From NCBI RefSeq assembly GCF_001426685.1, contig NZ_LMFB01000016.1, positions 133,898 to 197,897 of the forward strand: a stretch of DNA of 64,000 bases, given 5' to 3'. Each line of letters starts with the position of its first letter. Positions within the stretch are counted from its first letter, which is position 1. Positions 35,673-47,510 of the stretch are shown in pieces. The notes beneath the pieces were generated by a model. It had not been told where the DNA came from. It searched no databases and saw only the letters and a program-made list of their open reading frames with translations. This DNA comes from Rhizobium sp. Root483D2. Lineage in GTDB: Bacteria > Pseudomonadota > Alphaproteobacteria > Rhizobiales > Rhizobiaceae. The translations under genes were made by a program, and so were the position numbers.

Positions 35673-35923
35673 GACTATCAATATTTGCTGACGACGCGTG
35701 CCCAAATAGACCAATTCCCATTGACGCCCATATGGTCCCATGTTATCCCAGTCATGCACTGCACACGGGCTGATTCAAGCCTACTCACCGCAAGTTTCGG
35801 AGGTGCTCCGCAAGGGGTTTTCGAACGGGCATGTCGCCCGGCTGTGGGGTGTTGCGCGTCCTTTTGATGGTGTGTGTGGGCTGTTGGGGCTGGCGTGCCC
35901 ACCGGGAACGGCTGTATCGTGTC

Positions 35924-36364
35924 ATGAACCGCTTCCTTTCGCATGCGACAAACCGGATCGATTCCAAGGGGCGGGTTTCTGTTCCCTCGATGTTTCGTTC
36001 CGTCTTGTCGGCGCTCGATATCCGGGAGCTTTACTGCTTTCAGGATTTCGTCTTTCCGGCTATCAGCGCCGGCGGTCCGGATTTGCTGGACCGGTTCGAA
36101 AGGCAAATCAGCAGCGAGGATCCGTTCTCGCCGCAGGCCAATCAGATGTCGCTCCTGGTTCATGGGGGCGGGGTCTTCATGAAGCTCGACCAGGAAGGCC
36201 GGTTGATGGTCACGGATTTTATCCGCGATTTCACCGGCATCGACACGGAAGTCACTTTCGTGGGGCGGGCGGATCATTTTCAGCTGTGGGCGCCGCATGT
36301 TTTTGCGCAAACGCAGGCAGCGGCACGGGAAGAGCACAGATTGCGAGGTCTGCGTTCGGGCTAG
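35924..36364 (+). CDS. mraZ: transcriptional regulator MraZ
   Basis: A 146-residue protein with two SpoVT/AbrB-like repeats: the first opens [23 protein letters not shown], the second has [16 protein letters not shown]. MraZ is the conserved first gene of dcw clusters and represses its own operon. The start ATG 35924 matches the family N-terminus (MNRFLS); upstream in-frame residues are not conserved. rsmH follows after 14 bp. Confidence 0.93.
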   Translation: MNRFLSHATNRIDSKGRVSVPSMFRSVLSALDIRELYCFQDFVFPAISAGGPDLLDRFERQISSEDPFSPQANQMSLLVHGGGVFMKLDQEGRLMVTDFIRDFTGIDTEVTFVGRADHFQLWAPHVFAQTQAAAREEHRLRGLRSG

Positions 36365-36378
36365 AGTGGAGAGGCGGA

Positions 36379-37404
36379 ATGATGACGGATCAAGGCACAG
36401 GTTTTACTGATGCCGAAGGCGGACCGGTCCGTCACATTCCGGTTCTTCTCCCCGAGGTTCTCGCCAGTCTGGATATTGCTCCAGGCAAGATCATTCTTGA
36501 TGGCACGTTTGGCGCTGGCGGCTATACGTCGGCGATCCTTGCTGCCGGTGCCGATGTGATCGCGCTTGACCGCGATCCGGCCGCCATTCTCGGCGGTCAG
36601 CCGCTGGCGGAAGCCAGTGCCGGGCGCCTGACGCTTGTTCAGTCGCAGTTTTCCGATCTGGCGCAGCACGCCCCGGCCGATGGCCTGGATGGCATCGTGC
36701 TCGATATCGGCGTTTCCTCGATGCAGATCGACGAGGCGGATCGCGGTTTTTCCTTTCAGCGCAAGGGCCCGCTCGACATGCGCATGTCGTCTTCCGGTGT
36801 CTCTGCCGCCGATGTCGTCAACAGGGCCAAGGTCACCGATCTCACCCGGATTTTCGGCTTTCTCGGCGAGGAGCCGCAGTCGGGCCGCATCGCGCGCGCC
36901 ATCGAAAAGCGGCGTCTCGAAGAGCCGTTCGTCACGACCCGTGATCTTGCCGGGCTGATCGAAGTGGTCACGCCGCGCAAGGCCAAGGACAAGATCCATC
37001 CCGCCACGCGCGTCTTCCAGGCGCTGCGCATCTTCGTGAATGACGAACTTGGTGAACTGGCCGGAGCGCTGTTTGCGGCCGAACGTGCGCTGAAGCCCGG
37101 CGGACGGCTGACGGTTGTCACGTTCCACTCGCTGGAAGACCGGATCGTCAAGAAATTCTTTCAGGACCGCGCCGGCAAGGCATCGGGCTCGCGGCATCTG
37201 CCGATTGCCCATGAACGCGCGGCAACCTTCGCACCAGTTGGCAAGTCTATGGTGGCGGCAAGCGAAGAAGAAGCGTCGCGCAATCCGCGCGCCCGGTCCG
37301 CCAAGATGCGGGTCGGTGCGCGTACAGAGGCCCCGCCCGAGGCAGATGACCTATCCATTTTCGATTTGCCGAACCTTGCAAGCCTTGGAAAGATGGGGGG
37401 CTGA
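36379..37404 (+). CDS. rsmH: 16S rRNA (cytosine1402-N4)-methyltransferase
   Basis: A 341-residue RsmH/MraW with the opening [14 protein letters not shown] and SAM motif [16 protein letters not shown] at about 36-51. The family-specific middle domain and the C-terminal [16 protein letters not shown] follow. It methylates 16S rRNA near the P site. GGAGAGGCGG precedes ATG 36379; a second ATG follows immediately. Its frame is open far upstream, but that stretch is not conserved. Only 3 bp separate it from ftsL. Confidence 0.95.
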   Translation: MMTDQGTGFTDAEGGPVRHIPVLLPEVLASLDIAPGKIILDGTFGAGGYTSAILAAGADVIALDRDPAAILGGQPLAEASAGRLTLVQSQFSDLAQHAPADGLDGIVLDIGVSSMQIDEADRGFSFQRKGPLDMRMSSSGVSAADVVNRAKVTDLTRIFGFLGEEPQSGRIARAIEKRRLEEPFVTTRDLAGLIEVVTPRKAKDKIHPATRVFQALRIFVNDELGELAGALFAAERALKPGGRLTVVTFHSLEDRIVKKFFQDRAGKASGSRHLPIAHERAATFAPVGKSMVAASEEEASRNPRARSAKMRVGARTEAPPEADDLSIFDLPNLASLGKMGG

Positions 37405-37407
37405 GAG

Positions 37408-37824
37408 ATGTTGCGTAGTTTTGACATCGTCCTGATCGTCGTCATGACAGCCGCTGCCACGGTCACCTACACGATCAAGCATCAGGCCGAAAACAAGCTT
37501 GAGGAAGTGCGCAAGCTCGAAGCAGGCATTAAGCTTGAGGAAGACACGATCGATCTCCTGCGGGCAGACTGGGCGCTGCTGACGCAGCCGAACCGGCTGG
37601 AGAAGCTGGTCGGCGTCTACCAGCAGGACCTGCAGCTTTCGCCCACCGATCCGACCCAGCTTTCCCGGCCCGAGGAATTGCCGATGCTGAGGGCGGACCT
37701 GCCGCCCCCGGCCGATGTTCTGGAGGCGATGGGGCTGGCGAAGGCCAAGACCAAGGGCAATGCCAAATCGAAGAAGCCGGTGGCTGACACCGACGATATC
37801 GCAACAGGTTCGGTGGAGCGCTGA
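37408..37824 (+). CDS. ftsL: cell division protein FtsL
   Basis: A 138-residue bitopic protein. A membrane helix covers about 6-25 (IVLIVVMTAAATVTYTI), followed by a heptad-rich coiled coil (about 28-75, EDTIDLLRADWALLTQPNRLEKL), which is the FtsL signature. A Pro/Lys-rich C-terminal tail is extra relative to short enterobacterial FtsL. It links FtsB/FtsQ to FtsW/FtsI in the divisome. The assignment rests on topology and position between rsmH and ftsI. Its stop overlaps the ftsI start by one base (TGATG). Confidence 0.85.
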   Translation: MLRSFDIVLIVVMTAAATVTYTIKHQAENKLEEVRKLEAGIKLEEDTIDLLRADWALLTQPNRLEKLVGVYQQDLQLSPTDPTQLSRPEELPMLRADLPPPADVLEAMGLAKAKTKGNAKSKKPVADTDDIATGSVER

Positions 37825-39569
37825 TGTCCTTTCTCTCCCGCATCATGGTCGTCAAGAGCAAGGCGCACTTCTCCGCTGGCGGCAACAATCATCCGGGCGA
37901 TCTCGGCCGGCCGTTCGAGGGAACGCGCAAGCGGACCAGTAACCAGGCGAAAAGCCGCGTCGCCATCGTGATCGCCAGCTTCACGGCCGTCTACTGCATC
38001 ATCGGCGGCCGCCTCGTGCAATATGGCTTGGCCCAGCCGGAGATGGTCTCCAGCATTGGCCGTGCCGATAATCTGATGGCATCGCGCCCGGATATTCTCG
38101 ATCGCAACGGGGAAATCCTGGCGACCGATATCCGCACCGTGTCGCTCTATGCGGAGCCGCACAAGATTGTCGATGCCGACGAGGCCGTCGAGCAGCTTTC
38201 CACCGTTCTGCCGAGCCTCAACGTCGCTGATATCTACAACAAGCTGAAATCCCCATCGCGCTTCCAGTGGCTTCGCCGCCAGTTGACGCCGAAGCAGCAG
38301 AGCGAAATTCTGGCGCTCGGCATTCCCGGCATCGGCTTCCGGCCGGAAAAGCGCCGCTTCTATCCGGGCGGCGCCACCGCCTCGCATATTGTCGGCCATG
38401 TCAATGTCGACAATCGCGGCATTGCCGGCATGGAGCGCTGGATCGACAACCAGGGGCTTGCCGATCTCGCCGCCATCGGCATGACCAGCGATGCCAAGCT
38501 CGAGCCGGTCAAGCTGTCGATCGACCTGCGCGTCCAGAACATCCTGCGCGATGTCGTCGTCGATGCGATGACCAAGTTCCGCTCGATTGCCGCCGGTGGC
38601 GTGGTGATGGATGTGACAACCGGCGAAATTCTCGCCATGGTTTCCTATCCCGATTACGATCCGAACAAGCCGGCCGATGGCGCCAAGGAAGGCTGGATGA
38701 ACCGCATGTCGAACGGCACGTTCGAGATGGGATCGACGTTCAAGTCGTTTACGACGGCGATGGCGCTTGATTCGGGTAAGGTAAAGCTGACCGATAGCTT
38801 CGATGCGACCAACCCGATCCGCATCGGCGGCTTCACCATCAAGGACTTCCACGGCAAGCGCCGGGTCCTGACTGTGCCGGAAATCTTCCAGTATTCGTCC
38901 AATATCGGCACCGCCAAGATGGCCGACCTTGTCGGCATCGAAGGTCACAAGGAATTCCTGACCCGTATCGGGCTGCTGACCAGAATGCAGACGGAACTGC
39001 CGGAAGTGAAGATGCCGAGCCAGCCGCGCGAATGGAAGAAGATCAATTCGATCACCATCTCGTTCGGCCACGGCGTCTCCACCACGCCGCTGCAAACGGC
39101 CGTGGCCGGGGCAGCGCTGCTGAACGGTGGCAATCTGATCGAGCCGACCTTCCTGCCGCGTACGCCCGAGCAGGCGCAGGCGGCCTCCACCAAGGTCATC
39201 AAGCAATCCACCAGCGACGACATGCGCTTCCTGTTCCGCTGGAACGGCGTCAACGGTTCGGGCCGCAATGCCCGCGTGCCCGGCTTCAATGTCGGCGGCA
39301 AGACCGGGACGGCCGACAAGGTCGTCAACGGCCGCTATTCGAACGATGCCAACTTCAACGCATTTCTCGCCGGCTTTCCGATCGACAAGCCGCGCTATGT
39401 GGTGCTGACCTTTATCGACGAGCCGAAGACCGACAAGGGCAATGGTGCGGCACTGGCAGGCAATACGGCAGCGCCGATGGTGCATGACATCATCAGCCGG
39501 TCGGCGCCGCTTCTCGGCGTAGAGCCGAAATTCGGCGAAGACGGTTCTGCCTTGCTTGTGTCTTATTGA
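37824..39569 (+). CDS. ftsI: septal peptidoglycan transpeptidase FtsI (PBP3)
   Basis: A 581-residue class B penicillin-binding protein. A cytoplasmic tail of about 45 residues, one membrane helix (about 48-68), a dimerisation domain, then the transpeptidase. Active-site motifs: S304-T-F-K307, SSN (in YSSNIGT) and K493-T-G495. It makes septal 4-3 crosslinks and is the partner of FtsW, whose gene lies in the same operon. Translation is coupled to ftsL. Confidence 0.95.
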   Translation: MSFLSRIMVVKSKAHFSAGGNNHPGDLGRPFEGTRKRTSNQAKSRVAIVIASFTAVYCIIGGRLVQYGLAQPEMVSSIGRADNLMASRPDILDRNGEILATDIRTVSLYAEPHKIVDADEAVEQLSTVLPSLNVADIYNKLKSPSRFQWLRRQLTPKQQSEILALGIPGIGFRPEKRRFYPGGATASHIVGHVNVDNRGIAGMERWIDNQGLADLAAIGMTSDAKLEPVKLSIDLRVQNILRDVVVDAMTKFRSIAAGGVVMDVTTGEILAMVSYPDYDPNKPADGAKEGWMNRMSNGTFEMGSTFKSFTTAMALDSGKVKLTDSFDATNPIRIGGFTIKDFHGKRRVLTVPEIFQYSSNIGTAKMADLVGIEGHKEFLTRIGLLTRMQTELPEVKMPSQPREWKKINSITISFGHGVSTTPLQTAVAGAALLNGGNLIEPTFLPRTPEQAQAASTKVIKQSTSDDMRFLFRWNGVNGSGRNARVPGFNVGGKTGTADKVVNGRYSNDANFNAFLAGFPIDKPRYVVLTFIDEPKTDKGNGAALAGNTAAPMVHDIISRSAPLLGVEPKFGEDGSALLVSY

Positions 39570-39632
39570 CCATGGAATGACAATCTTGAGGATTCGCCGC
39601 CCGGCGGGTCGGTATAACTGAAAAGTGCATCC

Positions 39633-41093
39633 ATGAAGATCAAAGACCTGATCGGGAAGGATTTCCCGGAAATTGCGGCACAGCTGGACAATGCGGCCGG
39701 TGATATCGATATCGCCGCGATCACCGCCGACAGCCGGCAGGTTGCGCCGGGGTCTTTGTTCGTGGCCGTTGCAGGCAGCAAGGCCGACGGCAAGGGCTTT
39801 ATCGACGAGGCGATCAGCCGGGGCGCCGCAGCCGTCGTCACAGGCGTGAAATCTGCGGGTGACACGCCGGTTCCGGTTCTCTCCGCCTTCACGCCGCGCC
39901 GCGTGCTCGCGATTGCCGCCGCCAACTTTTACAGCCGCCAGCCCGATACGATGGTTGCCGTCACCGGTACGGCGGGCAAGACCTCGGTTGCGTCCTTTGC
40001 CCGGCAGATCTGGGCGCATGCGGGTTTTGCAGCCGCGATGATCGGCACCACCGGCGTGATCGCGCCGGGCCGCAACGATTATGGCTCGCTGACGACGCCC
40101 GATCCTGTCTCCCTGCACAAGCTTCTGGCCGAACTTGCCGATTCAGGCGTCACCCATGCGGCGATGGAAGCCTCCAGCCATGGATTGGACCAGAACCGCC
40201 TCGATGGCGTACGCCTTGCCGCCGCCGGGTTCACCAACCTTGGCCGCGATCACATGGATTACCATCCGACCATCGAGGACTACATGGCCGCCAAGATGCG
40301 GCTGTTCGACGGAGTCCTGCCCAAGGGCTCGCCGGCCGTCATCTTTTCCGACGATGCCTGGTCGGGGCAGGCGATTGCTGCGGCACGGGCTGCCGGGCAT
40401 CTGGTGCTGACCGTCGGCCGCAAGGGCGACTACCTGTCGCTGAAACGCGTCGAGCATTTCCGTCACAAGCAGATTGCCGAGATCCATGTCGGCGACGAAA
40501 TTTTCGAAGTGCATGTGCCGCTGGCCGGCGATTTCCAGATCTCGAATGCTTTGGTTGCGGCCGGGCTTGCCATGTCGACCGGCGTCAGCGCCAGGGCGAC
40601 CATGGCGGCGCTTGAAAAGCTGCAGGGTGCGTCCGGCCGCCTTGAACTGGTCGGGCACACCAAGGAGGGCGCGCTTGCCTATGTGGACTATGCCCACAAG
40701 CCGGACGCGCTGGAAAACGTCCTGACCTCGGTTCGCCCATTCACCACCGGCCGCGTCATCGTGGTGTTCGGCTGTGGCGGCGACCGGGACAAGGGAAAGC
40801 GCCCGATCATGGGCGAGATCGCCACGCGGCTGGCCGACGTCGTGATCGTGACCGACGACAATCCGCGCTCGGAAGTGCCATCCGTCATACGCAGTGAAAT
40901 CATGGCTGCGGCCAAGGGCGCCACCGAGATCGCCGACCGCGCCGAAGCCATCCAGGCTGCCGTCGATATGCTGAAATCGGGCGACACGCTGATCGTTGCG
41001 GGCAAGGGACATGAGGAGGGGCAGACCATCGGCTCCGTCACCTTGCCGTTCTCCGATCACGCCGAACTGCGCAAGGCATTGGGAGGTCATTGA
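39633..41093 (+). CDS. murE: UDP-MurNAc-L-Ala-D-Glu:meso-DAP ligase
   Basis: A 486-residue Mur ligase. N-terminal UDP-binding domain, then the ATP loop [12 protein letters not shown] near residue 110, where the usual GTNGKT has Ala for Asn. DNPRSE near residue 412 is the meso-diaminopimelate-selecting motif (Lys-adding enzymes lack DNPR). It adds the third residue of the stem peptide in the cytoplasm. It sits 63 bp after ftsI. Its TGA is one base before the murF TTG start. Confidence 0.95.
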   Translation: MKIKDLIGKDFPEIAAQLDNAAGDIDIAAITADSRQVAPGSLFVAVAGSKADGKGFIDEAISRGAAAVVTGVKSAGDTPVPVLSAFTPRRVLAIAAANFYSRQPDTMVAVTGTAGKTSVASFARQIWAHAGFAAAMIGTTGVIAPGRNDYGSLTTPDPVSLHKLLAELADSGVTHAAMEASSHGLDQNRLDGVRLAAAGFTNLGRDHMDYHPTIEDYMAAKMRLFDGVLPKGSPAVIFSDDAWSGQAIAAARAAGHLVLTVGRKGDYLSLKRVEHFRHKQIAEIHVGDEIFEVHVPLAGDFQISNALVAAGLAMSTGVSARATMAALEKLQGASGRLELVGHTKEGALAYVDYAHKPDALENVLTSVRPFTTGRVIVVFGCGGDRDKGKRPIMGEIATRLADVVIVTDDNPRSEVPSVIRSEIMAAAKGATEIADRAEAIQAAVDMLKSGDTLIVAGKGHEEGQTIGSVTLPFSDHAELRKALGGH

Positions 41094-41094
41094 T

Positions 41095-42528
41095 TTGAAC
41101 TTTCTGTGGACCACAAGCGATCTGATGGCGGCCATGCATGGCCGTCCGATGGGCAATCTGCCTGCGGGCATCACCGGCATTTCCATCGACAGCCGGTCCA
41201 TCGGCAAGGGCGAGGCCTTTTTCGCCATCAAGGGCGACCGGGTCGATGGTCATGACTATGCGGGTATCGCGATGGCCAATGGCGCAACGCTGCTGGTTGT
41301 CAGCGAAGCCAAGCTTCCGGCGCTCGGGCGGCTCAACGCGCCGATGATCGTCGTCGATGATGTGCTGGATGCCATGGTGCGGCTCGGTTGTGCTGCGCGC
41401 GATCGCAGTGCGGCCAAGATCATCGCCGTCACCGGATCGGTCGGCAAAACCACGACCAAGGAGATGCTGCGGCACATGCTGCAGCCATCCGGCCGGGTTC
41501 ACGCCTCCGTCGCCTCGTTCAACAATCACTGGGGTGTGCCGCTCACCCTGTCGCGCATGCCGGAAAATACCGATTTCGGCATTTTCGAAATCGGCATGAA
41601 CCATGCCGACGAAATCCGGCCGCTGGTCAAGATGGTGCGCCCGCATGTGGCCATCATCACCACGATCGCAGCCGCCCATCTCGGCAATTTCAAGGACCTT
41701 GAGGAAATCGCCGCAGCCAAGGCTGAAATCATGGAAGGCCTTGTCGATGACGGCCATGTGATCCTCAATCGCGACAACGATCAGTTTGCAGCACTCGAGA
41801 AAACCGCCAACGCGCTGGGCGTTGCCCATGTCCATAGTTTCGGCAGCAGCGCGAAAGCCGATTTCCGCATGGTCGAATATGCGGGCGGTTCCGAAGGTGG
41901 CGTGTTGTGGGCGGCGCTGGATGGCAGGACGCTGGAAATCCAGATGGGGGCTCCCGGGCGCCATATTGCCGAAAATGCCCTGGCGGCGCTTGGGGCTGTC
42001 AGCCTCGTCGGCGCGGATATGAATGCAGCACTTGCCGCGCTGACAACGCTTCAGCCTGAGAAAGGCCGCGGCGCCCGTCATCGGCTGTCCATCGGGCAGG
42101 GGACATTTGTCCTGATCGACGAAAGCTACAATGCCAATCCCGCCTCGATGCGGGCTGCGATCTCGCTTCTGCAGGATGCGGCTCTGCCGGACGGTGGCCG
42201 CAGGATCGCCATTCTCGGCGACATGCTGGAAATGGGCGCCTCTTCCAGTGCCGTTCATGCCGGGCTTGCCGCGCCGCTGGTCGAGGCCGGCATTACCGAT
42301 ATCTGGCTTGCGGGCGAAGACATGGCGCATCTGCGCGATGCTTTGCCCGAAGGCATGCGGGTCGAATACCGCCAGGCGGTCGATGAGTTGAAGGAATTTG
42401 CGCTTGACGCCATCGCCGCCGGGGATGTGGTGATGATCAAATCGTCGAAGGGTACGGGCTGCGGCAGGATCGTTTCGGCTCTTCTTGAGACATATCCGGC
42501 CTCTGCAAGTCCGGATCGCGCTGAATAA
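41095..42528 (+). CDS. murF: UDP-MurNAc-tripeptide:D-Ala-D-Ala ligase
   Basis: A 477-residue Mur ligase with ATP loop VTGSVGKTTTKEM near residue 118 and the central NNHWGVPLTLSRMP motif of MurF. The end domain holds LIDESYNANPASMRAA. It completes the UDP-MurNAc pentapeptide. The start is TTG at 41095 (LNFLWTT): GGGAGG lies eight bases upstream, inside the end of murE, and no ATG occurs until MAAMHG, inside the conserved N-terminus. Confidence 0.94.
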   Translation: MNFLWTTSDLMAAMHGRPMGNLPAGITGISIDSRSIGKGEAFFAIKGDRVDGHDYAGIAMANGATLLVVSEAKLPALGRLNAPMIVVDDVLDAMVRLGCAARDRSAAKIIAVTGSVGKTTTKEMLRHMLQPSGRVHASVASFNNHWGVPLTLSRMPENTDFGIFEIGMNHADEIRPLVKMVRPHVAIITTIAAAHLGNFKDLEEIAAAKAEIMEGLVDDGHVILNRDNDQFAALEKTANALGVAHVHSFGSSAKADFRMVEYAGGSEGGVLWAALDGRTLEIQMGAPGRHIAENALAALGAVSLVGADMNAALAALTTLQPEKGRGARHRLSIGQGTFVLIDESYNANPASMRAAISLLQDAALPDGGRRIAILGDMLEMGASSSAVHAGLAAPLVEAGITDIWLAGEDMAHLRDALPEGMRVEYRQAVDELKEFALDAIAAGDVVMIKSSKGTGCGRIVSALLETYPASASPDRAE

Positions 42529-42650
42529 AGGCAGGACAAGGCATTCTTCGCCGCTGTTCTATGCTGACACTTTTGATAGGACGCAGTTATCCTTCCATCA
42601 GGTGATTCTGATGGATGAATCTGCAACGAACCTTTGGGGAAAGGTCCCTC

Positions 42651-43751
42651 ATGCTCATCTGGCTTGTCGAACTGGCGGACCATTTTCAATTCTTCAACCT
42701 GTTCCGCTACATCACGTTCCGGACCGGCGCCGCCCTGTTCACCTCGGCATTGATCGTATTCCTGTTCGGACCGCGGATGATTTCGTCATTGCGCGTGCGC
42801 CAGGGACGCGGACAGCCGATCCGCGCGGATGGCCCGCAGACCCATTTCAAGAAGGCAGGCACGCCGACCATGGGCGGCCTGATGATCCTTGCGGGTATCG
42901 TCGGTAGCTCGCTGCTCTGGGCCGATCTTTCCAGCGTCTACGTCGTCTCGACGCTCCTGGTGACGCTCGGTTTCGGCGCCATCGGCTTTTACGACGATTA
43001 TCTGAAGGTGACGAAACAGTCCGACAAGGGCTTTTCCGGCAAGGCGCGGCTCGGGATCGAATTCCTGGTCGCGGGCATCGCCGTGTACTTCATGATGCGC
43101 ACGGCGCTTTCGGCCGGTGTCTCGGGCTCGACCTTCGGCTCATCGCTGACATTCCCGTTCCTGAAGGATTTCACGCTCAACCTCGGCTATTTCTTCATCC
43201 TGTTCGGCGGTTTCGTGATTGTCGGCGCCGGCAATGCCGTCAACCTGACCGACGGTCTCGACGGGCTTGCCATCGTGCCGGTGATGATCGCTGCCGCGTC
43301 CTTCGGCGTGATTGCCTATCTCGCCGGTAACGCCGTGTTTGCAAACTACCTGCAGATTCATTTCGTGCCGGGGACCGGTGAGCTCGCCGTGATTCTTGGG
43401 GCTGTCATCGGGGCCGGGCTTGGTTTCCTGTGGTTCAACGCACCGCCCGCCGCCATCTTCATGGGCGATACCGGTTCGCTGGCGCTCGGCGGCCTGATCG
43501 GTGCCGTGGCCGTCGCCACCAAGCATGAAATCGTCATGGTCATCATCGGCGGCCTGTTCGTGATGGAAACCCTGTCGGTGATCATCCAGGTCTTCTGGTT
43601 CAAGCGCACGGGAAAGCGCGTCTTCCTGATGGCGCCGATTCATCACCATTTCGAAAAGCTTGGCTGGACCGAAAGCCAGGTGGTGATCCGGTTCTGGATC
43701 ATCGCGGTCATTCTGGCCATGGTCGGCCTTTCGACCCTGAAGCTGCGGTAA
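42651..43751 (+). CDS. mraY: phospho-MurNAc-pentapeptide translocase
   Basis: A 366-residue inner-membrane enzyme with about ten helices. Signature motifs: [44 protein letters not shown] and [12 protein letters not shown]. It transfers phospho-MurNAc-pentapeptide to undecaprenyl phosphate to form lipid I. ATG 42651 gives the standard N-terminus MLIWLVEL with GGGGAAAGG upstream; the frame also has an ATG at 42615. The 122-bp gap after murF is the longest inside the first half of the cluster. Confidence 0.96.
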   Translation: MLIWLVELADHFQFFNLFRYITFRTGAALFTSALIVFLFGPRMISSLRVRQGRGQPIRADGPQTHFKKAGTPTMGGLMILAGIVGSSLLWADLSSVYVVSTLLVTLGFGAIGFYDDYLKVTKQSDKGFSGKARLGIEFLVAGIAVYFMMRTALSAGVSGSTFGSSLTFPFLKDFTLNLGYFFILFGGFVIVGAGNAVNLTDGLDGLAIVPVMIAAASFGVIAYLAGNAVFANYLQIHFVPGTGELAVILGAVIGAGLGFLWFNAPPAAIFMGDTGSLALGGLIGAVAVATKHEIVMVIIGGLFVMETLSVIIQVFWFKRTGKRVFLMAPIHHHFEKLGWTESQVVIRFWIIAVILAMVGLSTLKLR

Positions 43752-43757
43752 GAGACG

Positions 43758-45149
<1,392 letters not shown>

Positions 45150-45209
45150 GGGCGATGACCCTGACTTTGCGATAGTGGCGCCGGACGCGCCGTTGAAGGG
45201 GACGAAGAA

Positions 45210-46364
45210 ATGGTAAGCCGTGCCGAACGTGGCCCCGTGGCCGACTGGTTCTGGACGATCGACAGGTTCTTCCTGGCGACCTTCATTCTGTTGATGGGCA
45301 TCGGTTTCATGTTGTCCTTCGCGGCAAGCCCGGCTGTGGCCGAGCGGCTCAATCTCGACAGCTTCCATTTCGTCAAGCGGCATGCGGCCTTCCTTTTGCC
45401 GTCGCTCGCCGTGATGATCGGCATTTCCTTCATGTCGCCGCGCCAGGTGCGCCGCACCGCGATGATCCTGCTTCTGGCGTCGCTCGCCATGATGGTTCTG
45501 GCGCTGTTTTTCGGAGCGGAGGTCAAGGGATCGCGGCGCTGGATCTCGCTAGCCGGATTGTCGGTGCAGCCGTCGGAATTCATGAAGCCGGCCTTCGTCG
45601 TCGTCTGTGCCTGGCTGTTTTCCGAGCATGCCCGCCAACCGGAAATTCCCGGCAACCTGTTTGCCATCCTGCTGTTCGGCATTGTCGCCGCACTTCTGGT
45701 CGCGCAGCCCGACCTTGGCCAGACGATCCTCACCACCGCCGTCTGGGGCGGCATGTTCTTCATGGCCGGCATGCCGTGGCTGTGGATCGTGGTGCTCGGC
45801 GGCTCGGCTGTCGGCGGCCTGGTCGTTGCCTATACGGTTCTGCCGCACGTGGCTGGCCGTATCGACCGGTTCATGACCGGCGAGGGCGATACGTTTCAGG
45901 TGGATACGGCGCTGCAGGCGATCATCCGGGGCGACTGGTTCGGCCAGGGGCCGGGCGAGGGCATTGTCAAGCGGATCATACCCGACAGCCATACCGACTT
46001 CATCTTCTCGGTTGCGGCCGAGGAATTCGGCATCGTCTTTTGCATGGTCATCGTGCTGATCTTCGCGTTTCTCGTCATGCGGGGCCTCAGCCACGCCTTT
46101 CGCGAGCGCAACGATTTCAACCGTTTTGCCGTGGCTGGGCTTGTCCTGCAGATTGGCATCCAGTCGATGATCAATATCGGCGTCAATCTGCAGTTGCTGC
46201 CGGCCAAGGGCATGACCCTGCCGTTGATCTCCTACGGCGGTTCGTCCATGGTGGCGATCTGCGTGACGGCGGGGTTCATCCTGGCGTTGACCCGCCATCG
46301 TCCGGAAAAGCGCGCTGTCGAGCGCAGCCTGTTTCGCTCCGGCATGGGCGTTCCGGCCGAATAG
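45210..46364 (+). CDS. ftsW: septal peptidoglycan glycosyltransferase FtsW
   Basis: A 384-residue SEDS membrane protein with about ten helices. Conserved regions: GSRRWISLAGLSVQPSEFMK, LVAQPDLGQTIL, the catalytic-loop area around EGIVKRIIPDSHTDFIFSVAAEEFG, and LPLISYGGSSM. It polymerises lipid II at the septum with FtsI. Start ATG with GGGGACGAAGAA upstream. Confidence 0.95.
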   Translation: MVSRAERGPVADWFWTIDRFFLATFILLMGIGFMLSFAASPAVAERLNLDSFHFVKRHAAFLLPSLAVMIGISFMSPRQVRRTAMILLLASLAMMVLALFFGAEVKGSRRWISLAGLSVQPSEFMKPAFVVVCAWLFSEHARQPEIPGNLFAILLFGIVAALLVAQPDLGQTILTTAVWGGMFFMAGMPWLWIVVLGGSAVGGLVVAYTVLPHVAGRIDRFMTGEGDTFQVDTALQAIIRGDWFGQGPGEGIVKRIIPDSHTDFIFSVAAEEFGIVFCMVIVLIFAFLVMRGLSHAFRERNDFNRFAVAGLVLQIGIQSMINIGVNLQLLPAKGMTLPLISYGGSSMVAICVTAGFILALTRHRPEKRAVERSLFRSGMGVPAE

Positions 46365-46385
46365 GCCGGAGATTAAGGACTGAAC

Positions 46386-47510
46386 ATGACCAAAGGCATT
46401 ATCATGCTCGCCGCCGGTGGTACCGGCGGCCATCTGTTTCCGGCGGAGGCGTTGGCGCACGAGTTGAAGGCGCTCGGCTATTCCATCCATCTGGTCACGG
46501 ACAGCCGGGCGGAGCGCTTCGCCGGCAAGTTTCCGGCCGATGAAATCCATGTCGTGCCCTCAGCGACGATCGGCTCGAAGAACCCGCTGAAGGTGGCGTC
46601 GTCGCTGTGGATGCTCTGGTCCGGCATCCGTGTTGCCGGCCGTCTCATGAAAAAGGTGCGGCCGAAGGTGGTTGTCGGCTTCGGCGGTTATCCGACCATT
46701 CCGCCGCTGCTTGCGGCAGTGCGCGCCGGCATTCCCTCGATGATCCATGAGCAGAACGCCGTCATGGGCCGCGCCAACAAGGCGCTGGCCAACCGCGTCC
46801 GGGCAATTGCCGGCGGCTTTCTGCCGGAAACCAACGGCCCCTATGCGGCGAAGACTGTGACGACCGGCAATCCGGTGCGGCCGGCGGTTCTGGAGGCGGC
46901 AAAGGTGCCCTACCAGCCATCCGGCGAGGGTGAGGAATTCCGCCTTGTCGTGTTCGGCGGCAGCCAGGGCGCGCAATATTTCTCCAAGACCGTGCCAACA
47001 GCGATCAGCCTTCTCGACGACAGTTTGAGACGGCGCCTGAAGATCACACAGCAGGCGCGCGCCGAAGACATGCCGATGGTCGAGGGCTGCGTCGCCAGGC
47101 TTGAGATGAATGCCGATATCGCGCCGTTCTTTACCGATATGGCCGAGCGGATCGCGAGAGCCCATCTGGTCATCTGCCGTTCCGGCGCGTCCACGGTTTC
47201 GGAAATCGCCGTGATCGGCCGGCCGGCGGTCCTGGTGCCTTATCCCTATGCGCTCGATCATGATCAGGCGGCCAATGCCGCAGCGCTGGCGGCAACCGGG
47301 GGCGCCAAGGTGATCGTCCAGTCGGAATTGTCTGCGGAGAAACTCAGCAAGATCCTCACGGGCGCGATGACCAACCCGGAGAAGCTCGCCACGATGGCGG
47401 CCAATGCCAAACAGGCGGGTAAACCGGATGCGGCCCGCTTGCTTGCCGCCATGGTTGAAGCTATTGCCAGCGGTTCGACGATTGCACAGTTCAAGGAAAC
47501 ACGCTCATGA
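46386..47510 (+). CDS. murG: UDP-GlcNAc--lipid I GlcNAc transferase
   Basis: A 374-residue GT28 enzyme. [19 protein letters not shown] (about 9-27) is the first glycine loop, [13 protein letters not shown] follows, and [25 protein letters not shown] is the donor-binding signature. It makes lipid II at the cytoplasmic face. AAGGAC precedes the ATG. Its TGA overlaps the murC ATG. Confidence 0.96.
   Translation: MTKGIIMLAAGGTGGHLFPAEALAHELKALGYSIHLVTDSRAERFAGKFPADEIHVVPSATIGSKNPLKVASSLWMLWSGIRVAGRLMKKVRPKVVVGFGGYPTIPPLLAAVRAGIPSMIHEQNAVMGRANKALANRVRAIAGGFLPETNGPYAAKTVTTGNPVRPAVLEAAKVPYQPSGEGEEFRLVVFGGSQGAQYFSKTVPTAISLLDDSLRRRLKITQQARAEDMPMVEGCVARLEMNADIAPFFTDMAERIARAHLVICRSGASTVSEIAVIGRPAVLVPYPYALDHDQAANAAALAATGGAKVIVQSELSAEKLSKILTGAMTNPEKLATMAANAKQAGKPDAARLLAAMVEAIASGSTIAQFKETRS

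Larger units (their letters stand above)
35499..35923. other. intergenic region between rnpB and mraZ, 425 bp
   Basis: AT-rich in the first half (35,500-35,680), GC-rich after that. It holds a candidate promoter with an overlapping palindrome and CtrA-like site (listed separately). A plus-strand frame from 35740 that joins the rsmH frame has no conserved content. No clear series of MraZ-box repeats was found. Confidence 0.5.

Noticed and set aside
35825-35920. TGGG words upstream of mraZ as MraZ-binding repeats
   Set aside because: Spacing is irregular (6 and 8 bp between starts) and does not give the regular 10-bp direct repeats of known MraZ boxes.
35740-36378. Long in-frame extension upstream of rsmH
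   Set aside because: It overlaps mraZ in another frame; RsmH proteins begin at the ATG with GGAGAGG at 36379.
37617-40118. 833-codon antisense frame opposite ftsL-ftsI-murE
   Set aside because: Shadow of conserved genes on the other strand.
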